A model generated the notes under the pieces. It saw only the letters and a program-made list of their open reading frames with translations, did no database searches and was not told the DNA's origin. From positions 200,708 through 264,707 of the forward strand of contig JAFDYN010000003.1 of the NCBI GenBank assembly GCA_018267385.1: 64,000 nt of DNA. The letters are read 5' to 3'. The position numbers were made by a program, and so were the translations under genes. The stretch is from Bacteroidota bacterium (GTDB taxonomy: Bacteria > Bacteroidota > Bacteroidia > Chitinophagales > LD1). Positions 1 through 7,366 of the stretch are shown piece after piece. Position 1 is the first letter of the stretch. The number at the start of each line of letters is the position of its first letter.

Positions 1-1
1 C

Positions 2-445
2 ATACCAAAGGTCTACGGCTGTACCGACACAGGGTCGATCAACTACAATGCATCAGCAAATGTGAACAACGGCACCTGTATACCGAAAGTTTATGGCGTG
101 ATGGATACTGCCTGCCGAAACTATAATCCGCAGGCCAATGTCAACAGTGGAGTCTGCCAGCCGAATGGTGTAGCGGAGATCGGAGCTGGTACGCTTTCTA
201 TGGATGTGGTACCCAATCCCTTTACCACGGCTACTACGATCTACATTACATCATCTGAGCCGCTCACAGCTGCGCAGTTGCGCTTCTATGATCAGCTCGG
301 CAGAGTAGTAGACCAGGTGGCTATAGCCACAGGCACTAAGCAGTTGGAATATACCAATGCCAGCCTCGCCGCAGGTGTCTACGATGTAGCCCTGGTGCGC
401 AATGAAAGCATCATAGTCATCCGCAAGGTGGTAATAGAGAAATAA
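2..445 (+). CDS. T9SS C-terminal sorting domain protein (3' end of gene)
   Basis: Only the C-terminal 147 codons lie in the window; the frame is open from base 2. At the start there are tandem Cys/Asn repeats of the form G-C/V-x-D-x(5)-NYN-x2-ANVN-x-G-x-C, of the 'NYNPxA...GxC' type found in secreted Bacteroidota proteins. The last 85 residues form a type A T9SS sorting domain: a 'VVPNPFTTATTIYI' strand, a 'LRFYDQLGRVV' strand, a 'LAAGVYDVALV' turn-strand and a final 'IVIRKVVIEK'. From the family, the product would be exported by the Por/T9SS translocon and anchored on the cell surface or released after CTD cleavage. Its catalytic or binding part is upstream of the window, so the function is unknown. 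A hairpin terminator follows the stop codon. Confidence 0.9.
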   Translation: MPKVYGCTDTGSINYNASANVNNGTCIPKVYGVMDTACRNYNPQANVNSGVCQPNGVAEIGAGTLSMDVVPNPFTTATTIYITSSEPLTAAQLRFYDQLGRVVDQVAIATGTKQLEYTNASLAAGVYDVALVRNESIIVIRKVVIEK

Positions 446-463
446 ACGACCGAGAAATGATAG

Positions 464-492
464 AAAGCCTTCGCTATCGCGAGGGCTTTTTA
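464..492 (+). terminator. Rho-independent terminator after the T9SS cargo gene
   Basis: An 11-bp inverted repeat (464-474 with 479-489, one G-T wobble) closes a 4-base loop and runs into a T-rich tract. It lies about 20 bases after the stop codon of the upstream gene. Confidence 0.75.
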
Positions 493-523
493 TGACTAAA
501 GCTATCCGTCGCCCGGCTAAATG

Positions 524-1027
524 CTATCTGATAGCAGCAAATAACTCGGCATGGGCCACCACATATGCTGCCATCTGCTCCCGCTCGGCATCCATGATCG
601 CGTAATAGTCATTATCCAGCGGCTCAAACTCTGGATGGTCCTGATACATTTTGGCAAACTCCTGCAAGGTCTTCTCACGCTCCAGTATCTCTTTTTTCTC
701 TCGGTACAGCGACCTTGCCCGGTCTATGATCTCTGCTGTACCTGTCAGTCCCCACTCACGTAGTACTTCACTCAGGGGCGTCTCAAAGATGAAAGACCCA
801 TAGCCGTTTTCTATCAGCTGGATGATGCCGCCATTGGCTACCTGTCCGTCCCACGCCTCAAAGCCCAGCAGGATGTTCTGCTCTGTATTGAGCTGACCCA
901 GTTGCTGTGATGCGTCAGTAGTGAGTATCGCTCTATATCGATCGCAAAGCGTCCATATCAGTTCCGCCGGATCTGCCGTCAGGGATTCAAACTCTTGCCG
1001 GGTCATGACCGGTTGCGTGGCAATCAT
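524..1027 (-). CDS. DUF4375 (DMP19-like) domain protein
   Basis: A 167-residue soluble protein with no signal peptide. The motif 'EAWDGQVANGGIIQLIENGYG' region (residues about 57-77) is the hallmark of the DUF4375/DMP19 fold: a W/E-rich helix followed by QVxNGG and a Tyr/Gly-rich turn. A charged helical stretch of Glu/Lys/Arg follows (residues about 105-135). DMP19-type proteins have been described as DNA mimics in Neisseria, but most DUF4375 proteins have no known role, so no function is assigned. The gene starts 10 bases after the stop of the TonB receptor on the same strand and is probably its downstream operon partner. A second in-frame Met at residue 8 is a possible start. Confidence 0.75.
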   Translation of the reverse strand: MIATQPVMTRQEFESLTADPAELIWTLCDRYRAILTTDASQQLGQLNTEQNILLGFEAWDGQVANGGIIQLIENGYGSFIFETPLSEVLREWGLTGTAEIIDRARSLYREKKEILEREKTLQEFAKMYQDHPEFEPLDNDYYAIMDAEREQMAAYVVAHAELFAAIR

Positions 1028-1036
1028 ATTCTGGTA

Positions 1037-3466
1037 TTACTTTTTCTTGGCGAAGCCAAAATCGATGCGGTAGTAAAACAGCGGCAGGAAGCCTAGCTGA
1101 TAGATCACCTGAGGCTGTGCAGAGGAGCTGATGTACTGCAGGCGCAGGATATTCTTCTGGCCTGTCACATTCACCAGGTCTACACCTACCTCCTGCGTCA
1201 GGTGCTTGCGGCTGTTGAAAGAGTAGTTGATCTTCACGTCAAAGCGGAAGTACGGCTTGAATTCAAACTTATTGCGTAGCGCATCCTGCACCACGGGCTG
1301 GCCGGCCTCAGCAGATTTGGCCAGGTCGAATGGTGTATAGCGCTGCCCGCCTCCAAAAGTTACCTTGCCTCCTATGCCGATCGTATTCAGGCGCTTCTTG
1401 CCCCATTTGAATTCTTTAGTGCCCAGCACATTCATCACATAGTGGCAGTTGAAGTCGGAGTTATACCAGATACCGTTAGATGCTCTGTAGCGAGCATCGT
1501 ACAGCGAGCCGGAGAACATGGCAAACCAGTTATGCGTGAAGAATTTCTCTACTGTCAGCTCTATACCCATGTTTCGGCCTATTCCCTTATTTACGAGTTT
1601 GCCCGGGAAGAAACGGTCAAAGCCGGTCCCCTCATTCAGGATAGAATAGGATGAAGCAAATGTATCTACCGGCAGGTCAAATATGTATTGGAAATATCCT
1701 TCCACTTTGATACGGACATCCTGACGGAAGAAAACATCATAGCTGCCCACTACATGGAAGGAACGCGTAAAACCGAGATCCTTATTTCGCAGCTTTGTAT
1801 CGCTTCGATCCGTGAAATTGTCTCTCTGGAAATAGGCATAGTAAGGTTGGGTCTGGCTATGCAGGCCCGTACCCAGCGCGATAGATTGATTGGGTTTAAA
1901 CTGATACTTGATCGAAGCCCGTGGCTCAAGGCTCCAGCTCCAGTTCAGCGTGAATATTTGTCCATGCAGGCCCGCTGTCATGCTTACCTTGCGGGAGATG
2001 TTGTACTTCCACTGCACGTAGGGTAGAAATAGGAAATGTACCCCTTTATATTGCAGCCTGTACTCCCACTGGTAGCGCTGCTCATTGAGGTTACTGTCCA
2101 GATAGTTGAAGACCAGCATTTGAGAATTCATACCAAACCTCAGGGAATGTCGTGTATTCAGTTTATAGTTGCGGTAGAAGTTTCCGCTAAACCGCGACTC
2201 TACAAATCGATAGCCCATCTGCCTGTACATACCATCCACCATAAAGTTTCCTGTCGTAGAGTCTACATGCCTCACTATGCGGTTATAGTGGTCGCCTATG
2301 GTAGTGCCGGATGCTGCAAATGTGATCTTAGAGTAGCACTTGTCATTGATCGGCCTGGTATAGCTGATACCGAATATGCCCAGACCGGAGCGGAACCATT
2401 CATCAGTGTTATTGGATGCATAGATATCCTGTCCTCCCGGGCGTACATCGGTGCTGGTGATAAACTGGATCGTACTATACCCCGCTATACCAAAGAGGGA
2501 AATGTTGCCCTTTTTCAGCGGAAAGTTCAGCTTAAAGTTAAGGTCCTGATAATGTGGCACGGCACTGGTGCCTATGTCTACGCCCATCTTGACCAGCAGA
2601 TCGAGTGTAGAGTAGCGGTAGGCAAATTGATAGCTGGATTTCTTTTTGCGGTCTATAGGTCCCTCGGCGCTAGCCTCAAAGCCGAGCAATCCCCACTGCA
2701 GGGATGCTTCATGCTTTTCGTCATTCCCGTTCTTCAGCTTGACATCAAATACCGCCGCCAGGGCATTGCCATATTCTGCCGGGAAGGCACCCGTGAGAAA
2801 GTCAGAGTTGGCCAGCGATTTATTGTTCAGTACGTTCACCGAGCCACCAGTGGTGCCTGCTATAGCGAAGTGGGATGGATTGGGGATATCTACATTCTCC
2901 ACACGCCAGAGCACGCCCAGTGGAGAGTTCCCGCGTACTACGATGTCATTGCGCGAGTCATCAGTCCCTGACACTCCGGCAAAGTTTGACGCCATACGCG
3001 CCGGATCCGAGCGGCTGCCCGCATACCGCGTAGCCTCCTCTACCGTAAACTGCCGCGCACTCGTCTGGGCCATATCGTTGATAGACTCCCCTCTGCGTTT
3101 GCCGGCGCTGACCTGTACTTCATTCATCTCTGATACTGTAGGCTCCATTTCTATACGGAGTACCACCTCCTTGGCGGCCGTCACAGGCATATTGGGCATG
3201 GTCACCTTGTCATAGCCTATGTAGGATGCGGAGACATTCACACGGCCCACCGGCACATTCTCTATCCTGAAATATCCTTTGTCATCTGTAGCCGACCCAC
3301 CTATCAGTTTATCACCCACATGCACCGCCACATTGACCCCTACCAGAGGTGTATTGGATTCACGGTCCATGACTGTACCCCGCACTATCTGTGTGATAGT
3401 GCTGGTTTGCGCTACGGTCAGCCCCGCAGAGAGAAGTACCAGATACAATAGTATAGCTAACCTCAT
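1037..3466 (-). CDS. TonB-dependent outer-membrane receptor with CarboxypepD_reg domain
   Basis: An 809-residue outer-membrane receptor. Residues 1-19 are a signal peptide (hydrophobic stretch ending TVAQ). Residues about 27-115 form a carboxypeptidase-regulatory-like beta-sandwich ('IVRGTVMDRESNTPLVGVNV', 'GYFRIENVPVG'). The plug follows at about 130-245, and the remainder is a beta-barrel rich in aromatic strand ends, finishing 'YYRIDFGFAKKK'. Such receptors import a ligand across the outer membrane using TonB energy. No SusD partner or TonB gene is adjacent, so the substrate cannot be named. The gene follows a small membrane protein and precedes the DUF4375 gene, all on the - strand with gaps of about 10-30 bases, which suggests one transcript. 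Confidence 0.9.
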   Translation of the reverse strand: MRLAILLYLVLLSAGLTVAQTSTITQIVRGTVMDRESNTPLVGVNVAVHVGDKLIGGSATDDKGYFRIENVPVGRVNVSASYIGYDKVTMPNMPVTAAKEVVLRIEMEPTVSEMNEVQVSAGKRRGESINDMAQTSARQFTVEEATRYAGSRSDPARMASNFAGVSGTDDSRNDIVVRGNSPLGVLWRVENVDIPNPSHFAIAGTTGGSVNVLNNKSLANSDFLTGAFPAEYGNALAAVFDVKLKNGNDEKHEASLQWGLLGFEASAEGPIDRKKKSSYQFAYRYSTLDLLVKMGVDIGTSAVPHYQDLNFKLNFPLKKGNISLFGIAGYSTIQFITSTDVRPGGQDIYASNNTDEWFRSGLGIFGISYTRPINDKCYSKITFAASGTTIGDHYNRIVRHVDSTTGNFMVDGMYRQMGYRFVESRFSGNFYRNYKLNTRHSLRFGMNSQMLVFNYLDSNLNEQRYQWEYRLQYKGVHFLFLPYVQWKYNISRKVSMTAGLHGQIFTLNWSWSLEPRASIKYQFKPNQSIALGTGLHSQTQPYYAYFQRDNFTDRSDTKLRNKDLGFTRSFHVVGSYDVFFRQDVRIKVEGYFQYIFDLPVDTFASSYSILNEGTGFDRFFPGKLVNKGIGRNMGIELTVEKFFTHNWFAMFSGSLYDARYRASNGIWYNSDFNCHYVMNVLGTKEFKWGKKRLNTIGIGGKVTFGGGQRYTPFDLAKSAEAGQPVVQDALRNKFEFKPYFRFDVKINYSFNSRKHLTQEVGVDLVNVTGQKNILRLQYISSSAQPQVIYQLGFLPLFYYRIDFGFAKKK

Positions 3467-3498
3467 GCAATGATATGTATGTCAGAAAAGATAGAGGC

Positions 3499-3864
3499 TT
3501 ATGGTTTTACCTCTTCCACCTTGTCCACAAAGTAGTTGGTCTCGCCCTGCCATACGAAGGCATGCTTGATCTCACGATAGTGCAGGCTCACGTTGTGACC
3601 CTCCAGATGCGATAGCTGATCTGCTACAGCCTGGTCCTTTACTGAGAAGTCCCATATATTATTGATCAGGCCTACTTTGGGGTCAGGGTTGATACCTATC
3701 TGATTGACCTCTCCCTCATACGTTTTGAAGAGGTTGCCTTTCTTGCTGAATTTGATCAGCACCCCGGCGCGATTCCCTTCACTGTAGGTAAACTGCGTGT
3801 AGGCGTAATATATACCAAGTATAGCCAGCAGGACGGCTATGATGATAGGTATGGCTTTTTTCAT
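3499..3864 (-). CDS. Small single-pass membrane protein
   Basis: A 121-residue protein with one N-terminal transmembrane segment (residues 4-24), followed by a probable beta-rich periplasmic domain. The pattern 'GNRAGVLIKFSKKGNLFKTYEGE' (about 31-53) followed by 'WDFSV' and 'HYREIKHAFVWQGETNYFV' is a recurring, functionally uncharacterised Bacteroidota protein type, sometimes mislabelled as 6-phosphogluconate dehydrogenase. There is no dehydrogenase motif here and I reject that label. It is the first gene of the apparent operon with the TonB receptor, 32 bases upstream of it. Confidence 0.75.
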   Translation of the reverse strand: MKKAIPIIIAVLLAILGIYYAYTQFTYSEGNRAGVLIKFSKKGNLFKTYEGEVNQIGINPDPKVGLINNIWDFSVKDQAVADQLSHLEGHNVSLHYREIKHAFVWQGETNYFVDKVEEVKP

Positions 3865-3988
3865 ACAATGGAAATTTTACTAAATATAAAGTCTTTTTCC
3901 GCACCGCTACAAGTAGTATTTACAAACATGGTCGCTCAATAGCCTCAGTGCGGGTAGATGCTGACGCCTTTCATTATTAGGAATGGCC

Positions 3989-3996
3989 TATATTTG
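3989..3996 (+). promoter_or_regulatory. Bacteroidota -7 promoter box (TATATTTG) of the ABC exporter gene
   Basis: TATATTTG fits the Bacteroidota sigma-ABfr -7 consensus TAnnTTTG. The predicted transcription start falls only a few bases before the ATG at 4006, giving a very short leader and arguing against the in-frame ATG at 3958. No clear -33 TTTG is seen, so the call is tentative. Confidence 0.4.
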
Positions 3997-4005
3997 CTGC
4001 CGCAC

Positions 4006-5793
4006 ATGAAATCACTCCTTAGCCTCGGAAAATATTTCGCCATGCACAGGTGGCGCGTGATGTCCGGGTTCCTCTTTATCCTGCTGGCCAATCTCTTTAA
4101 GACATACAATCCTACCGTGGTGCGCAATGCTGTGAATAACGTCACAGAAAGGCTCTGCAATGTAGGCACAGCGGTCAATGGCAGGGAATACCTGCTGGGC
4201 CAGTTGGTCATCGTGTTGTTCATCTTTCTGGGTACATATGTGCTGGTGGCGCTGCTGGAGGGCAGTTTTACCTTTCTGATGCGGCAGACCATCATAGTGG
4301 TCTCGCGCCTGATAGAGTATGATATCAAAAATGATATGTACGACCACTATCAGCGGCTCGATCTCGCCTTTTACCGCAAGAATAATACTGGCGACCTGAT
4401 GAACCGGATCACGGAGGATGTCTCGCGGGTGCGTATGGGTATCGGGCCTGCGCTGATGTACACCGCCAACCTCCTCTGCATGTTTGTGCTCTGCACCGTA
4501 GCTATGATCCATGTCAACTGGAAACTGGCGCTCTTTACCCTGATACCGATGCCATTTCTCTCACTGCTGATCTACATGCTGAATAACCAGATCAACAAGG
4601 GCAGTGAAGAGCTACAGGCCAAGCTATCCGATATCACCACCAATGCACAGGAGAGCTACTCAGGTATCCGCGTGATACAGGCCTATGTGCAGGAGAGGGC
4701 TATGCTGGGTTTCTTTGGCAAAGAGAGCGACGAGTACAAAGACCTGTCCATGAAGCTGGCCAAAGTTGAGTCGATCTACTTTCCGCTCATCACGCTGCTG
4801 GTGGGCTGCAGTATCTCTATCATAGTATATGTAGGCGGTATCTACGTAGGAGATGGCAAGATCACCCTCGGCAATATAGCGGAGTTTATCATGTACCTCA
4901 ATATGCTGACCTTCCCGGTCAGTGCGCTGGGCTGGGCCGTGTCACTCACGCAGCGTGCGGCGGTGTCTATGGACCGGATCAATCACTTCATGAGTGTGCA
5001 GCCTACCGTGCTGAATGAAGGCGGCCTGGTACAGGACCTGAAAGGGTCGATAGAGTTTCGTCATGTAGACTTCATCTACCCCGATACAGGTATCCATGCG
5101 CTGCGCGATGTGAGCTTCGCCATACCGCGGGGGCAGCGCTGGGCCATAGTAGGCCGCACCGGCTCGGGCAAGTCTACCCTGGCCGACCTGACCGTGCGCA
5201 TGTATGACGCCACCAAAGGTGAGGTGCTGATAGATGGCATCAATATCCGCGAGTGGAACACCGGCCACCTGCGACACCAGATGGGCCTCGTGCCACAGGA
5301 TGTATTCCTGTTCTCGGAGTCTATCAAGGATAATATCAACTTCGGTACAGAAAATTCCAGCATGGAGCGGGCAGCCCGCTATGCGGCCTATGCTTCCATA
5401 GATGAGGAGATCAGGCAGTTCCCGCAGGGATACGATACAGTGGTGGGTGAGCGTGGAGTGACGCTCTCCGGTGGGCAGAAGCAGCGCATCTCTATAGCCC
5501 GCGCACTGGCCAAGGATCCCTCTATCCTGATACTGGATGACTGCCTGTCTGCCGTAGACGCCTCTACCGAGAAGCGTATAGAGACAAACCTCGACCATGT
5601 GCTGGGAGGCAAGACCTCTATGATCATCACACACCGGATCTTCTCATTGATGCATTTCGATAGGATACTGGTGCTGGATGAGGGGCGCATAGCAGAAGCA
5701 GGTACCCATCAGGAGCTGCTGGCACTGGGCGGCATCTACAGAGAACTTTACGAAAAGCAAGCTGCAACCGAATCCGCTACCACGCCGTCTTAG
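4006..5793 (+). CDS. ABC exporter half-transporter (fused membrane and ATPase domains)
   Basis: A 595-residue type IV ABC exporter half-molecule, expected to dimerise in the inner membrane. The N-terminal six-helix domain covers residues about 20-320. The nucleotide-binding domain follows (about 345-585) with Walker A 'GRTGSGKST', Q-loop 'GLVPQDVFLF', signature 'LSGGQKQR', Walker B 'ILILDDCLSAVD' and H-loop 'ITHRI'. All catalytic residues are intact, so it should be an active ATP-driven exporter. Lipid or drug export is typical of the MsbA/MdlB-like family, but nothing nearby fixes the substrate. The start at 4006 is preferred over 3958 because the protein then begins 'MKSLLSLGKYF', and because a TAnnTTTG box lies between the two ATGs. 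Confidence 0.9.
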   Translation: MKSLLSLGKYFAMHRWRVMSGFLFILLANLFKTYNPTVVRNAVNNVTERLCNVGTAVNGREYLLGQLVIVLFIFLGTYVLVALLEGSFTFLMRQTIIVVSRLIEYDIKNDMYDHYQRLDLAFYRKNNTGDLMNRITEDVSRVRMGIGPALMYTANLLCMFVLCTVAMIHVNWKLALFTLIPMPFLSLLIYMLNNQINKGSEELQAKLSDITTNAQESYSGIRVIQAYVQERAMLGFFGKESDEYKDLSMKLAKVESIYFPLITLLVGCSISIIVYVGGIYVGDGKITLGNIAEFIMYLNMLTFPVSALGWAVSLTQRAAVSMDRINHFMSVQPTVLNEGGLVQDLKGSIEFRHVDFIYPDTGIHALRDVSFAIPRGQRWAIVGRTGSGKSTLADLTVRMYDATKGEVLIDGINIREWNTGHLRHQMGLVPQDVFLFSESIKDNINFGTENSSMERAARYAAYASIDEEIRQFPQGYDTVVGERGVTLSGGQKQRISIARALAKDPSILILDDCLSAVDASTEKRIETNLDHVLGGKTSMIITHRIFSLMHFDRILVLDEGRIAEAGTHQELLALGGIYRELYEKQAATESATTPS

Positions 5794-5898
5794 AGCCTGA
5801 TGCCTGAGCAGGTACGCTCGTAGCGAAAGTGTATATTGTGTCTATTTCTGGGGAGAAGTTTTCACTCATGTCATTAGGTGCATTCAAAAACAATCGTA

Positions 5899-5906
5899 TA
5901 AATTTG
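5899..5906 (+). promoter_or_regulatory. Bacteroidota -7 promoter box (TAAATTTG) of the PUR-family gene
   Basis: TAAATTTG matches TAnnTTTG about 40 bases upstream of the GTG start of the PUR-family gene, in an otherwise gene-free, AT-rich spacer. No convincing -33 element is seen. Confidence 0.45.
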
Positions 5907-5944
5907 TCTAAGTCGGTTAATTTCTAAAACAACAAAAAACTACG

Positions 5945-6442
5945 GTGGAAAATAACGGGGGTAAGTACAGCGGTTACTTCAGCAAGAAACTAAGGGCAGG
6001 AAAAAGAAGGACTTATTTTTTTGATGTCAGGAGCACCAAGCAGGGCGACTTCTTCCTTACTATCACCGAGAGCAAAAAGAAATTTGACGGAGATGGCTAC
6101 GAGAGCCACAAGATATTCCTCTACAAGGAAGACTTCAAAAAATTCGTAGAAGCGCTGAATGAGACGCTGGACCATGTCAAGACGGAGCTGATGCCCGACT
6201 ATGACTATGATGCAGACCGTACTGTGAGGCTGGATGATGAGGACAATACCTTCGTAAAAGACGGGCAGTCTCCGCGCGTATCGAATGATAATCATACCCG
6301 CCGCCGCAATATAGATGACTATCCTGAGCCAAAAGAAGGCGAGGAGGATACGTCACTCCGTCCGGATCCCGCTGCCGGTGAGCAGAATATAGACCACAAA
6401 TCCTCCTCCGGCATAGCCGATGACGAGGAGATAGCCTGGTAA
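5945..6442 (+). CDS. PUR-family single-stranded DNA/RNA-binding protein (DUF3276)
   Basis: A 165-residue protein starting at GTG. Residues about 5-85 form a single PUR repeat: 'GYFSKKLRAGKRRTYFFDVR', then 'DFFLTITESKKK' and 'HKIFLYKEDFKKFVEAL'. This is the beta4-alpha fold that binds purine-rich single-stranded nucleic acid, known in bacteria from Borrelia BpuR and Bacteroidota homologues. The C-terminal half (about 95-165) is Asp/Glu-rich and low in complexity, so probably disordered, and could limit binding or contact partners. The cellular role in Bacteroidota is not established; RNA chaperone or regulator activity is an inference. The CWC gene starts 15 bases downstream and may be co-transcribed. 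Confidence 0.85.
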   Translation: MENNGGKYSGYFSKKLRAGKRRTYFFDVRSTKQGDFFLTITESKKKFDGDGYESHKIFLYKEDFKKFVEALNETLDHVKTELMPDYDYDADRTVRLDDEDNTFVKDGQSPRVSNDNHTRRRNIDDYPEPKEGEEDTSLRPDPAAGEQNIDHKSSSGIADDEEIAW

Positions 6443-6456
6443 ACACTCCACTGAAA

Positions 6457-6675
6457 ATGATAGCGCCTCTGACATCCCGCCAGACAGAGTGCCCGCGCTG
6501 TCATAGATCATTTACTTGTCGTGCAGATGATATTGCACATTGCGAGTGTAGCACTGTGACACTGACAGATGCCGAGCGCCGCTATATAGCTGAGACACAC
6601 AATGACTGCCTTTGTGCAGACTGTCTCAAAGAGATGAAAGCATCGCTGGCGGACAAGACTTATCCACCGCACTGA
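6457..6675 (+). CDS. Cysteine-rich CWC family zinc-binding protein
   Basis: A 72-residue protein with Cys pairs 'CPRCHRSFTC', 'CEC' and 'CLCADCL', the pattern of the cysteine-rich CWC family, a small predicted zinc-binding fold of unknown function. It follows the PUR-family gene by 15 bases. Its last 16 bases overlap the 3' end of the convergent folK gene. Confidence 0.75.
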   Translation: MIAPLTSRQTECPRCHRSFTCRADDIAHCECSTVTLTDAERRYIAETHNDCLCADCLKEMKASLADKTYPPH

Positions 6676-7121
6676 TCCAGCAGTTCATTCACCGTGAGGT
6701 GCAGCGCCGGGTGTACGAAGTCAGGCGCCAGCTCTGCCAGCGGCTCCAGTGCAAAACGCCGCTCCGGCAGATAGGGGTGTGGCACCTTCAGCTCGGGCAG
6801 GTCTACGATATCATTGCCATAGAATAGGATATCTATATCTATCACCCTCGGCCCCCAGCGCTCGGTCTCGGTACGGCCCACTTCTTTCTCTATGCCTTTC
6901 AGTGTATGGAGCAGGTCCAGCGGAGAGAGGTCGGTCTCTATCTGCAGCGCCTGATTGAGAAAGGCTGCCTGATCGGTCTTGCCCCAGGGTGCAGTCTCAT
7001 ACTCCTCCGAGTGAAACAGCTCCTGGCCCGCCTTGAGGTCTATGAACCGGCGTGCAGCGCGGAGGTGCGCATGGCGGTCGCCCACATTGGAGCCGAGCAG
7101 CAGGAAAATATTCTGGATCAT
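6660..7121 (-). CDS. folK: 2-amino-4-hydroxy-6-hydroxymethyldihydropteridine diphosphokinase
   Basis: A 153-residue HPPK, the folate-pathway enzyme that transfers pyrophosphate from ATP to 6-hydroxymethyl-7,8-dihydropterin. Visible motifs are N-terminal 'LLLGSNVGDR', 'YETAPWG' in the substrate loop, and the signature 'RWGPRVIDIDILFYGN' (about 92-107), with the Mg-binding Asp pair in 'DIDI' and the catalytic Arg loop. It ends with 'PHPYLPERRFALEPLAELAPD'. The length is normal for the family. It converges with the CWC gene and overlaps it by 16 bases. Confidence 0.95.
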   Translation of the reverse strand: MIQNIFLLLGSNVGDRHAHLRAARRFIDLKAGQELFHSEEYETAPWGKTDQAAFLNQALQIETDLSPLDLLHTLKGIEKEVGRTETERWGPRVIDIDILFYGNDIVDLPELKVPHPYLPERRFALEPLAELAPDFVHPALHLTVNELLDQCGG

Positions 7122-7207
7122 AACCCGGTGTGTTTAGCAGTGCGCAATATCGCTTAATCAACGCAAATGACATACCATCCGTCAGAGGGGCAGGATCATA
7201 AGAGATG

Positions 7208-7275
7208 TTATTTGCCAATAGGTTCTTTCCTCTCCTTGGGAGAGGAAAGATGCCGAAGGCAGATTGGTGAGGTGG
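7208..7275. repeat. Dispersed intergenic repeat, copy 1
   Basis: An imperfect element of about 60 bases containing a hairpin (CCTCTCCTTGGGAGAGG) followed by GATGCCGAAGG and ending GGTGAGGTG. A close relative with the same order of blocks is at 52995-53046. It lies in the folK-sppA spacer, where nothing else is recognised. Confidence 0.7.
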
Positions 7276-7366
7276 ATGTGGATTTCTAGCCCCGGGGCCT
7301 GCATTGGAAAATATTAATATTGCTATATCGTCTGGTACATCATTACCAAAAATCAAACTACATAAG

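Noticed and set aside
2036-2971. 311-codon open frame on the + strand
   Set aside because: It lies wholly inside the TonB receptor gene on the opposite strand, has no recognisable domain and shows no own promoter or ribosome site.
3499-3864. 6-phosphogluconate dehydrogenase label for the 121-residue protein
   Set aside because: The protein is far too short, has a membrane anchor and lacks any nucleotide-binding or sugar-acid motif.
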